From NCBI GenBank assembly GCA_009775365.1, contig VSPM01000112.1, positions 1 to 5,901 of the forward strand: DNA of 5,901 nt, given 5' to 3'. Below the pieces are notes generated by a model, which searched no databases, was not told the DNA's origin, and saw only the letters and a program-made list of their open reading frames with translations. Each line of letters opens with the position of its first letter. Within the stretch, counting starts at the first letter, position 1. Source of the DNA: Muribaculaceae bacterium (GTDB lineage: Bacteria; Bacteroidota; Bacteroidia; Bacteroidales; Muribaculaceae). Of this stretch, positions 1 through 5,867 are shown one piece after another. The position numbers and the translations under genes are program-made.

Positions 1-374
1 GATGTATAAATCGGAGCGCCAACCCGGATTGCCAATGCCACGGCATCAGAAGAACGGGAATCAACAATTCTTTCATTTATTCCATCTGAAAACAATAGAT
101 TTGCCGCAAACACACCATTCGGAAGTTTATGAATTTCCACTTCCTGCAATGATATTCCAAAAGTTGCCAATGTAGCAACCATAGTGTCATGAGTAAGCGG
201 ACGAGGAGTCGCCACTTCCTGCAATTTGCATTCAATGGCCTGTGCCTCTGGGAAACCGATTATGATTGGTATCCGTCGTGTGCCTCCCACCTGCTGGAGA
301 ATCAAGGCATAGACTCCTGATTCTATCTGATTATAGGTGATCCCAACAAGTTCAAGTCTATATCTTTTATTCAT
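1..374 (-). CDS. Bifunctional nuclease (BFN/DUF151) family protein, 3' end beyond window
   Basis: The first 124 residues are present, starting MNKRYRLELVGITYNQ; the C-terminus lies off the left edge. Visible hallmarks of the BFN (DUF151) family are the GVYALIL strand, RRIPIIIGFPEAQAIE (residues 33-48), the LTHD segment near residue 60, and the stretch DSRSSDAVALAIRVGAPIY (105-123). Family knowledge: BFN domains are small, and a plant homologue was reported to cleave RNA and DNA; in Bacteroidetes the domain is usually followed by a C-terminal UVR-like motif in a protein near 200 residues, which cannot be checked here. The cellular role in bacteria is unclear. The ATG at 374-372 lies inside the last codons of mnmA, an 8-nt overlap that suggests translational coupling as the last visible gene of the operon. 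The family call is firm; the nuclease activity is inferred. Confidence 0.87.
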   Translation of the reverse strand, partial: MNKRYRLELVGITYNQIESGVYALILQQVGGTRRIPIIIGFPEAQAIECKLQEVATPRPLTHDTMVATLATFGISLQEVEIHKLPNGVFAANLLFSDGINERIVDSRSSDAVALAIRVGAPIYT

Positions 375-1521
375 TTGAATTTAGTTTTTCATTATCCAAG
401 GCAACCTCGGCAATTCTCTTTTTATGACGCCTGCGCTTATTTTCCGCAACAGAGATCATTGCAGAGCCTAAACACAACGTCCTGTCAGGCGAATATATTA
501 TCGCGAACTGACCCGGGGCAATTCCCTGCACATCAGAATCTGACTCTATTTTCATGCCATCTGTGTCGCTATTAATCAATTTCCCTGAATAAAATTCAGG
601 CGAATGACGTGTCTTGAATGATATTGCTACCTCATTATTGACTATGCCATCCTTATGGGCAAACGGCGACTCCGTAATCCAATTAGGTTCTGACAAAGGT
701 ATTGTCCGACCATACTGCAGTCTTGTGGCATAACCATTCGACACAAAAACAACATTGTCACGAATGTTCTTCTTCACCACAAACCATGGACCTCCGCTAA
801 GGCCAAGACCTTTACGCTGCCCAATTGTATAGAACCAATAACCCCTGTGAACTCCAATTTTCTTTCCCGTCTCTATCTCTATCACAGGTCCCTCTTTTTC
901 GCCGAGATGGCGGGCAAGGAAATCTGAATAATCTATCTTTCCTAAAAAGCATATTCCCTGAGAATCTTTGCGAGTGGCATTCGGAAGAGATATTTCACGA
1001 GCCAGCTGACGGACTTCTGATTTATCAAGTTCGCCAAGCGGGAACATCAGATGAGAAAGCTGCTCATAAGAAATCTGAGCAAGGAAATCGGTCTGGTCTT
1101 TAACCGGGTCTTTAGCTGTGGCAAGATACAACTTCCCGTCTCTTTCCGCAATCGAAGCATAATGCCCGGTTGCTGTCTTATCAAAATCTTTTCCCCATCG
1201 TTCTTCAAAGAACCCGAATTTTATGATTTTGTTACACATCATGTCGGGATGGGGAGTAAGACCATTCTTAACTGTGCGTAGGGCATATGCCATCACATTG
1301 TCCCAATACTCCTGATGAAGCGACACAACGTTGAAAGGCAACCCGTATCTCTTTGCTATCAGTGTGCACATCTCTATGTCTTCATCGGCAGAACAATCAC
1401 CTTCTCCATTGTCCATACCTATGCGGATATAAAACAAATGAAGTTCATGACCCTCGGAATAAAGTTTGTGAACAACAACCGCGCTGTCTACGCCCCCTGA
1501 TATAAGAACCGCTATCTTCAT
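367..1521 (-). CDS. mnmA: tRNA-specific 2-thiouridylase MnmA
   Basis: This cytosolic enzyme installs the 2-thio group on wobble uridine 34 of tRNA Lys, Glu and Gln: it adenylates C2 with ATP and then transfers sulfur from a cysteine persulfide. The 384-residue length is normal to slightly long. The PP-loop SGGVDS is at residues 8-13. The first catalytic cysteine is C96 in TPHPDMMCNKIIKFG and the second is C191 in DSQGICFLG. Other family motifs are ATGHYA (117-122), KDQTDFL (141-147) and YTIGQRKGLGLSGG (231-244). The C-terminal beta-barrel tRNA-binding domain includes APGQFAIIYS (335-344). The protein ends in a basic tail (NKRRRHKKR, 361-369) followed by an acidic/polar end. One oddity is His91 in TPHPD, where I recall Asn in most homologues. 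Its ATG overlaps the stop of the DoxX-family gene as ATGA (1521-1518), which fixes the start and implies coupling. Bacteroidetes can carry several MnmA paralogues, so this copy may not be the only one. Confidence 0.95.
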   Translation of the reverse strand: MKIAVLISGGVDSAVVVHKLYSEGHELHLFYIRIGMDNGEGDCSADEDIEMCTLIAKRYGLPFNVVSLHQEYWDNVMAYALRTVKNGLTPHPDMMCNKIIKFGFFEERWGKDFDKTATGHYASIAERDGKLYLATAKDPVKDQTDFLAQISYEQLSHLMFPLGELDKSEVRQLAREISLPNATRKDSQGICFLGKIDYSDFLARHLGEKEGPVIEIETGKKIGVHRGYWFYTIGQRKGLGLSGGPWFVVKKNIRDNVVFVSNGYATRLQYGRTIPLSEPNWITESPFAHKDGIVNNEVAISFKTRHSPEFYSGKLINSDTDGMKIESDSDVQGIAPGQFAIIYSPDRTLCLGSAMISVAENKRRRHKKRIAEVALDNEKLNSNE

Positions 1522-2027
1522 ACCTCTTCAAGCTCTCCTTCGCTTTTATTTTCTGTGTGGATAATATGAAGTGAAAGGAAATAATCCACCGAGATTTTGC
1601 CCGGGCCTACCAGAAGCAAGAAAAAATAAATTCCTAAGAACATTATTGGCAAATAGCCCTGCTGCTGCCAATCGAGGAGATATGCCGCATCCGACACATA
1701 GTCATGAAGAATATGATATTCCGCTATAACCATGGCTATGAAAGGAGGAACAATCATCAGGCGAGTCAAAAAGCCGCACATAATAAAAAACGAGCAAATC
1801 ACCTCAATGCAAATCATGACTACGAGCGACACTTCCGAAGGCATCCCGAGCACAGACGGAAATAGACCGCACACATCGTAATAATGCGCAATCTGTCTGA
1901 CTCCGAACTGCATGAGCATGATTCCCACGAACAATCTCAGAAACAGGCGTCCAAGATTTGTGTAAGAGTATCCTGTGACACGAAAATACAGTTGCTTCAC
2001 TGCTCTTGAAAAACTGAATTTTCTCAT
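1518..2027 (-). CDS. DoxX-family integral membrane protein
   Basis: A 169-residue inner-membrane protein with four predicted helices at roughly residues 25-43, 67-86, 90-103 and 126-141. The N-terminal pattern GRLFLRLFVGIMLMQFGVRQ (26-45) and the second-helix segment VMICIEVICSFFIMCGFLTR (70-89) match the DoxX/DoxD-like four-helix fold, where a Glu in helix 2 (here E75) and a following FLTR turn are common. Family members have been linked to redox and oxidative-stress complexes in some bacteria, but no activity can be assigned here. The C-terminal tail (about 155-169) is polar and acidic. It starts 43 nt after the DUF5106-like gene, the largest gap in the operon, and no Bacteroidetes-type promoter was found in that gap. 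Its TGA stop overlaps the mnmA ATG. The family call is good; the function is unknown. Confidence 0.85.
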   Translation of the reverse strand: MRKFSFSRAVKQLYFRVTGYSYTNLGRLFLRLFVGIMLMQFGVRQIAHYYDVCGLFPSVLGMPSEVSLVVMICIEVICSFFIMCGFLTRLMIVPPFIAMVIAEYHILHDYVSDAAYLLDWQQQGYLPIMFLGIYFFLLLVGPGKISVDYFLSLHIIHTENKSEGELEEV

Positions 2028-2070
2028 AATATATTGTAGTTTTTCATTAAACGATAAAATATTGATCCGG

Positions 2071-2979
2071 CTATTTCACAAGGTCGACAACTGAATTCAC
2101 CGCTGTCTCAAGCGGGACGTTTTTCATAAAAATATTACCGTCTGAACCAACCACATATATCGAAGGGTCAACACGCATATCATATATGTCTTTAACCCCT
2201 TCAGAACATCCGATTGTCCAATCAGACGGATAATTCGACACCTCACTTTGCCAATTTTCAATCTTTTCAGGCAAAATATAGAGAATATTGACTTTTCCTT
2301 TGTCAACAGCCTGAGAGAGTGAAACATTTGTCTCCATTCTCAATCTTGCGAGTCGCCAGTCTGTATCTTTAGGATTCCCAAAAATCAGCATTGTCACGGT
2401 AGACATCGGGAAATAAGATGAAGTTGTGCCTTTAATATTCTCAAACTCAAATCCAGGGGCTTTTGCGCCCACAAGACAAGACTCAAGCTGCTGAAGTTGC
2501 TTTCTATATTTGTTTTTTCGCTCCTCCTGCACTTTTTTATTCTTAACAAAAGCCTTGAGGAACTGAACATAAACTTCATCCACCCATACCTCCGCCCTCG
2601 GGCCGTACATATTCTCTTCAGCCGCCTTAGTAAACTGGATAAACAAAGCCGGATTCTTCTGAATCGACTCTATGAGCTTATTCACAGAAACAAGAGCCTT
2701 GTCGCGATTGGCCCATCTCAAAGGAGCAGTATAAACACGGAATGCGTGATTAAGAGCTGTCTGATCAACCGTTGTTTTATTCTTGAAATTCATCGAATCC
2801 CAAAAATGCTCGACAAGGTAGTCTGACTTGTCTGCTAAAGAATTCAATTCTTCAGGAGCAGTAGGATATTCGAAAAGAGGCTGTATTTCGATCACATCTT
2901 GTGCGGCTACATTTCCGCCAACAAATGTAGAAATACAAACAGACGATAGTATCAAATATTTTAATTTATTCATTTTCAT
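2071..2979 (-). CDS. Secreted DUF5106-like protein with a cysteine-less thioredoxin-like domain
   Basis: A 302-residue protein with a Sec signal peptide: a basic start, a hydrophobic core to about residue 23, and a likely cut in VAA|QD after A26. The N-terminal half (about 30-165) is mostly helical and includes NSLADKSDYLVEHFWDSM (46-63), which resembles the DUF5106 domain of Bacteroidetes thioredoxin-fold proteins. From about 169 the sequence reads as a TlpA/thioredoxin-like domain: VGAKAPGFEFENIKG (170-184), a central strand TVTMLIFGNPKD (194-205), and a probable cis-Pro segment RVDPSIYVVGSDGNIF (269-284). Where relatives, as I recall them, carry CxxC after that strand, this one has D205-T-D-W208. 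The mature protein contains only C168 and C258, in other places, so classical disulfide exchange is unlikely. It lies 8 nt after the SGNH esterase gene. The ATG at 2979 is used; an in-frame ATG two codons later is an alternative. Probably periplasmic; function unknown. Confidence 0.75.
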   Translation of the reverse strand: MKMNKLKYLILSSVCISTFVGGNVAAQDVIEIQPLFEYPTAPEELNSLADKSDYLVEHFWDSMNFKNKTTVDQTALNHAFRVYTAPLRWANRDKALVSVNKLIESIQKNPALFIQFTKAAEENMYGPRAEVWVDEVYVQFLKAFVKNKKVQEERKNKYRKQLQQLESCLVGAKAPGFEFENIKGTTSSYFPMSTVTMLIFGNPKDTDWRLARLRMETNVSLSQAVDKGKVNILYILPEKIENWQSEVSNYPSDWTIGCSEGVKDIYDMRVDPSIYVVGSDGNIFMKNVPLETAVNSVVDLVK

Positions 2980-2987
2980 TCAATAAT

Positions 2988-3665
2988 CTATTCATCAACA
3001 TACTTTTTCAAACAATCACGCCACACGAGATAACCTTTCCCACTGAGGTGCAGCCCATCGTTTGTAAATTCTTTTTTCAACTTTCCTGAATCAGAATCTG
3101 AAAGAGCTGAGAACAAATCCACATAGGTTGCATCATATTTTGCAGATATTCTCTCGAGTTCAAGATTTAATTGTCTTACCGTATCCTCTTTCCCGATAAG
3201 GTTTTTATATCTGTTGAAGTCGTTATTTACGGGCATCACAGATTGAATATATAATCGCGTGGACGGTGATTTCTCTGCAATCTCTTTTACAAGCATCTCA
3301 TATTCGCGAGCAAGTTCATTCACTGCCTTGTTATGGGATATATCGTTAATGCCTATTAAGAGAAAAATTTTGCGAGGGCTGCCTTTCAAAACCTGTCCAA
3401 CCCTCTCTCTGACTCCGGAAATGACATCGCCTGATATTCCTCGGTTGATTATTTTCGGATTATCAAAGAGTTCTGCAAATTCACCTCCGTCTGTAATAGA
3501 ATTACCTAAAAACACTATATTGCTATTATCCACAGGCAGACACTCGAACAACGACACTCTTTGATGCCAGTATTCACTTCTAACATGTGAATAAGACGGG
3601 GTAGTGGTGATTATGCCCAATAAAAATCCAATGCAACAAAACGATGTTATGGCAATCTTTTTCAT
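2988..3665 (-). CDS. Secreted SGNH/GDSL-family esterase (acetylhydrolase-like)
   Basis: A 225-residue protein with an N-terminal signal peptide (MKKIAITSF, hydrophobic core 5-20, likely cut at SYS|HV after residue 26). All SGNH blocks are intact: block I FLGNSITDG with nucleophile S56, block II NRGISGD with G79, block III IGINDIS with N107, and block V NDGLHLSGKGY with D203 and H206. The arrangement, including YWHQRVSLFE before block I, resembles the platelet-activating-factor-acetylhydrolase-like and sialate O-acetylesterase-like GDSL enzymes of gut Bacteroidetes, which remove acetyl groups from carbohydrates; the actual substrate is not visible. C42 and C218 could form a disulfide in the periplasm. 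The cysteines C10-C11 lie in the signal sequence without a good lipobox. The ATG overlaps the TGA of the kinase gene as ATGA (3665-3662), which fixes the start and suggests coupled translation. Catalytic class is sure; substrate is inferred. Confidence 0.9.
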   Translation of the reverse strand: MKKIAITSFCCIGFLLGIITTTPSYSHVRSEYWHQRVSLFECLPVDNSNIVFLGNSITDGGEFAELFDNPKIINRGISGDVISGVRERVGQVLKGSPRKIFLLIGINDISHNKAVNELAREYEMLVKEIAEKSPSTRLYIQSVMPVNNDFNRYKNLIGKEDTVRQLNLELERISAKYDATYVDLFSALSDSDSGKLKKEFTNDGLHLSGKGYLVWRDCLKKYVDE

Positions 3666-4519
3666 TTATCATTAGATTTATGATAGTTAATAAGTCCTGG
3701 CATAGGCGATTCTGTTACTGTCGACACACAATAGCCCAACGATGAAGCCGCCTCCCTTAAAATCCTGTCGAAGTGAAATGCTATAGACCCTGTGAAACTC
3801 ACCTCCAGCGAGTGAGCTCCCGGATACATTGCCACATTGCGGCGCACGAACCGTGTGAGCTCTCTTAACACGAGTGAATAGACATACGGATTCCAAAGAT
3901 TCTTCTTCAGAAAGGGCACAAACGATGCAAGAAATGAATTTGGAGAAGGCGACTTGTAGACTCTGTTCAAAATCTCTTCCAAAGTGAGATGAAACTCTTC
4001 AAGGAATGCCTCTTTAACATTCTGAGGGAGCTGTTCCTTGAACGCATCACCAATCAGTCTACGCCCAAGTGCCGCTCCGCTCCCTTCATCTCCAAGAATA
4101 TATCCTAACGACGGTATCTGAGATATGATACCCGAACCGTCATATAGACAAGAATTCGAGCCGGTCCCCAATATGCAAGCAATCCCTTTACGATTCCCGA
4201 ACAAAGAACGCGCGGCACCCACCAAGTCTGAATGGACATGACATTCGGCATCACTCCATACATCGCTTAATGCTGTTTCCATTTTGGAACATATGGATTG
4301 AGTGGCACATCCCGCGCCATAATAATGGATCTCTTCAATTCTTTGATCGCCCTGAAAATTCTGAGCAACCGAAATAAAAGCCCTTTTCACTTCATCCTGT
4401 TCCGCAAGAAGGGCATTTAGTCCGGAAACAACAATAGTGTTCTCAATCTCTCCGGCTTGAGAAATCAGAGCCCATTCCACTTTAGTGGAGCCTGCATCAG
4501 CTAATAATATCCGTTTCAT
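3662..4519 (-). CDS. BadF/BadG/BcrA/BcrD-family ATPase, N-acetylglucosamine kinase-like
   Basis: A 285-residue cytosolic protein of the ASKHA (actin/hexokinase) fold. Phosphate-1 motif is ADAGSTKVEW (7-16); HSDLVGAARSLFG (96-108) holds the candidate catalytic Asp98; phosphate-2 is ILGTGSNSCLYDG (116-128); LGYILGDEGSGAALGRRLIG (138-157) is the conserved central segment; the adenosine-binding strand is SFTGSIAFHF (241-250). These match the BadF/BadG group, which in Bacteroidetes is usually annotated as N-acetylglucosamine kinase-like and would phosphorylate an amino sugar with ATP. The benzoyl-CoA reductase activator function of the family name is unlikely, since no reductase subunits are nearby and the cysteines that would hold an iron-sulfur cluster are not evident. 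The start chosen is the ATG at 4519; a GTG directly before it (4522) would add one residue. It is the first gene of the operon, about 50 nt downstream of a predicted transcription start. Sugar specificity is inferred. Confidence 0.85.
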   Translation of the reverse strand: MKRILLADAGSTKVEWALISQAGEIENTIVVSGLNALLAEQDEVKRAFISVAQNFQGDQRIEEIHYYGAGCATQSICSKMETALSDVWSDAECHVHSDLVGAARSLFGNRKGIACILGTGSNSCLYDGSGIISQIPSLGYILGDEGSGAALGRRLIGDAFKEQLPQNVKEAFLEEFHLTLEEILNRVYKSPSPNSFLASFVPFLKKNLWNPYVYSLVLRELTRFVRRNVAMYPGAHSLEVSFTGSIAFHFDRILREAASSLGYCVSTVTESPMPGLINYHKSNDK

Positions 4520-4575
4520 CACTTAAATTATCGTTTAAGAACAATGCTTGATTCCGCAACTTCAGAACGACAATA

Positions 4576-4607
4576 CAAATTTAATAAGAAATTTATAAGT
4601 ATGCAAA
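4576..4607 (-). promoter_or_regulatory. Bacteroidetes-type promoter for the six-gene operon
   Basis: Read on the minus strand, a -33 TTTG (4607-4604) is followed after 20 bp by TAAATTTG (4583-4576), a perfect fit to the Bacteroides -7 consensus TAnnTTTG, with spacing close to the usual 19-21 bp. Transcription would start near 4570, leaving a leader of about 50 nt before the kinase ATG. The leader has no Shine-Dalgarno sequence and is A/T-rich close to the ATG, as is usual in this phylum. Recognition is by consensus only. Confidence 0.65.
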
Positions 4608-4700
4608 TTAGAATACCCTAAGAATTAGAAATAATCATTAATATTTTCCGAGCCAATCAAATATTGAATAAGAAAACTACTATCGCTGTATGATGACAAG

Positions 4701-4729
4701 AAAAAGGCTGCTCTGAATTTGAGCAGCCT
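4701..4729 (-). terminator. Intrinsic terminator of the sigma factor/membrane protein unit
   Basis: A perfect 9-bp inverted repeat (AGGCTGCTC at 4705-4713 and GAGCAGCCT at 4721-4729) with a 7-nt loop is followed on the minus strand by a T-run at 4705-4701. The first T of that run also pairs as the last base of the stem. It lies 26 nt after the TGA of the membrane-protein gene and roughly 95 bp before the next operon's -33 element, so it should insulate the two units. On the plus strand the hairpin is preceded, not followed, by the A/T tract, so it acts in the minus direction. Confidence 0.87.
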
Positions 4730-4755
4730 ATCTATAGATTTTCAACAATCTGAGT

Positions 4756-5307
4756 TCATTCCTTTATGGAATTAAGGTCACGGAACAGTTTCATATATTG
4801 AGGCCACATATAGACAATGCCATAAACTATTGCAAACAGTAGAGTAGCTGCCATAGCCCAAAAACCAATTTGGTTATAGCTCCAAAAAGATTGAAAAAGT
4901 AGTGTAAAAAAGACCACGAGACAAACAATGAAAAATACCTCTCCGGAAATCATCATCAGTTTAATGTTTGCCGTCTTGGAGAACAGATTGGCTGGAGTGA
5001 GAGCCGCGATATCAATACGGTTCAATTTAAAGTATATGAAGACATACCATACCGCCCCCACAGCAAGACAAACAGCCATGCCTATTTTGAGATAGTTCGG
5101 AAAAGATTGAGTTTCTACGTTACCAAGAGCCATTGCAGTGAAAACAACAGCAAGGATGATACAGGATACAAATCCTTGACGGAATTTATTGAGAATCTTG
5201 GATTTTGCTGTCTGTGAAGTTGACACATCAATCTTTATATCTGAGTTTGTCTTTGCGAGCACCTGCTCAAGCGTTGACATACTTTTTTTAAGTTCATCGA
5301 GTTGCAT
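4756..5307 (-). CDS. Four-helix membrane protein paired with the ECF sigma factor, possible anti-sigma
   Basis: I do not recognise a named family with certainty. From the ATG at 5307 the protein has 183 residues: a polar N-terminal region of about 45 residues beginning MQLDELKKSMSTLEQVLAKT, likely helical and cytosolic, then predicted membrane helices near 46-63, 72-93, 118-139 and 147-167, and a short charged tail. This start is preferred because it lies one base after the stop of the sigma gene (TAA-T-ATG). An in-frame ATG at 5358 would add 17 residues but overlap the sigma gene by 50 nt. Bacteroidetes ECF sigma genes are often followed by a short membrane protein with a similar ELKK...L N-terminus, so a regulatory or anti-sigma role is plausible. 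Classical anti-sigma motifs such as the HxxxCxxC zinc site are absent. The function is inferred from position. Confidence 0.62.
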   Translation of the reverse strand: MQLDELKKSMSTLEQVLAKTNSDIKIDVSTSQTAKSKILNKFRQGFVSCIILAVVFTAMALGNVETQSFPNYLKIGMAVCLAVGAVWYVFIYFKLNRIDIAALTPANLFSKTANIKLMMISGEVFFIVCLVVFFTLLFQSFWSYNQIGFWAMAATLLFAIVYGIVYMWPQYMKLFRDLNSIKE

Positions 5308-5308
5308 A

Positions 5309-5800
5309 TTATATCTGTTTTGAGAGTTTGTCTTTAATACGGTGGATTTTAACTGCAACAGTGTTGCGCTTAAGTCCGAGTGTCTCGGCTATTTCATCAT
5401 ATGAGCATTCATCAAGCCAGAGGAGTATGATCGCTTTTTCTATATCTTCAAGTCTGTTAATAAGTGAATGTAAAGCCTGAAGATTCTCTTTTTGCGCATC
5501 ATCAAACTCGGAAGAAAAGTCAAGCAGACTAAAGTCGAGCGACACAGTTTCGAATGTTGATTTAGATGAGCGCAGGGCCATGAGAGCTGAGTTTACCGCT
5601 ACACGATAAATCCATGTGGATATTTTGCTGTCACCTCGGAATTGTTTTAATCCTTGCCAAATATTGACATAAATTTCTTGGCGAAGGTCATCAAACGGCA
5701 ATTTATCCGTAGCATAGAAATAGCTGACCTTGTTTATGATTCCGGAGTGCTGTTCTATGAGCGAGGCAAAAACGTTTTCTTTTGCTGGTGGGTCTGCCAT
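5309..5800 (-). CDS. ECF-type RNA polymerase sigma factor (sigma-70 family)
   Basis: From the ATG at 5800 the protein has 163 residues, typical for an ECF sigma factor with only regions 2 and 4. Region 2 spans about 14-80: DDLRQEIYVNIWQGLKQF (37-54) carries the region 2.2 D-x-x-Q-E core contact with polymerase, and FRGDSKISTWIYRVAVNSAL (54-73) is the region 2.3/2.4 segment for promoter melting and -10 recognition. A variable acidic linker (81-105) leads to region 4 at about 110-160, with the helix-turn-helix YDEIAETLGLKRNTVAVKIHRIKDKL (134-159, split here only for reference) for -35-type recognition. An upstream in-frame ATG at 5860 would add 20 residues (with another at 5830), but that extension is made of short DNA repeats and lies outside the conserved domain. 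The leader before 5800 is A-rich with no Shine-Dalgarno sequence. It is followed by the membrane protein gene. The signal and regulon are unknown. Confidence 0.88.
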   Translation of the reverse strand: MADPPAKENVFASLIEQHSGIINKVSYFYATDKLPFDDLRQEIYVNIWQGLKQFRGDSKISTWIYRVAVNSALMALRSSKSTFETVSLDFSLLDFSSEFDDAQKENLQALHSLINRLEDIEKAIILLWLDECSYDEIAETLGLKRNTVAVKIHRIKDKLSKQI

Positions 5801-5802
5801 GC

Positions 5803-5820
5803 TTAGTTTGTTTAGTTTGT
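5803..5820. repeat. Tandem 9-bp repeat before the sigma start
   Basis: Two exact copies of TTAGTTTGT (plus strand, 5803-5811 and 5812-5820) lie just upstream of the preferred sigma ATG. On the minus strand they give an A-rich ACAAACTAA leader that would help ribosome access in a phylum that rarely uses Shine-Dalgarno sites; if the upstream start were used they would encode a doubled N-K-L. Confidence 0.6.
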
Positions 5821-5850
5821 TTTGCCTCATTAGGTGCAAATTTTGCCTCA
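5820..5850. repeat. Spaced direct repeat TGAGGCAAAA upstream of the sigma gene
   Basis: Two exact 10-bp copies, TTTTGCCTCA on the plus strand at 5820-5829 and 5841-5850, are spaced 21 bp apart, i.e. about two helical turns. They lie 20-50 bp upstream of the ATG at 5800, where a regulator could bind on one face of the DNA. They are also in one reading frame (RQN twice) if the ATG at 5860 is the start, so they may be coding duplication instead. No clear -33/-7 promoter was found next to them. Confidence 0.4.
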
Positions 5851-5867
5851 AAAGTTTCATATACAGT

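Noticed and set aside
375..1500. Several plus-strand open frames opposite mnmA (375-575, 825-1103, 1051-1281, 1315-1500)
   Set aside because: They lie wholly antisense to a well-conserved enzyme gene, have no recognisable domains and no promoter, and look like chance open frames.
2497..3564. Plus-strand open frames at 2497-2826 and 3259-3564
   Set aside because: They are antisense to the DUF5106-like and SGNH genes, whose signal peptides and motifs are clear; their translations show no family features.
3633..3638. Cysteines 10-11 of the SGNH protein as a lipoprotein attachment site
   Set aside because: The residues before the cysteine (T-S-F) do not fit a lipobox, and a better signal peptidase I site lies at SYS|HV.
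3662..4519. Activator of a benzoyl-CoA or 2-hydroxyacyl-CoA dehydratase, as the BadF family name suggests
   Set aside because: No dehydratase or reductase subunits are adjacent, and the motifs fit the GlcNAc-kinase-like branch better.
4523..4755. Small RNA or extra small gene in the intergenic region
   Set aside because: The region is accounted for by the terminator hairpin, the promoter and a short A/T-rich leader; no further stable structure or convincing short ORF was seen.
5837..5854. Promoter -7 boxes AAAATTTG and AACTTTTG upstream of the sigma gene
   Set aside because: Each misses the first T of TAnnTTTG, and no TTG or TTTG lies at the right distance upstream in the available sequence.
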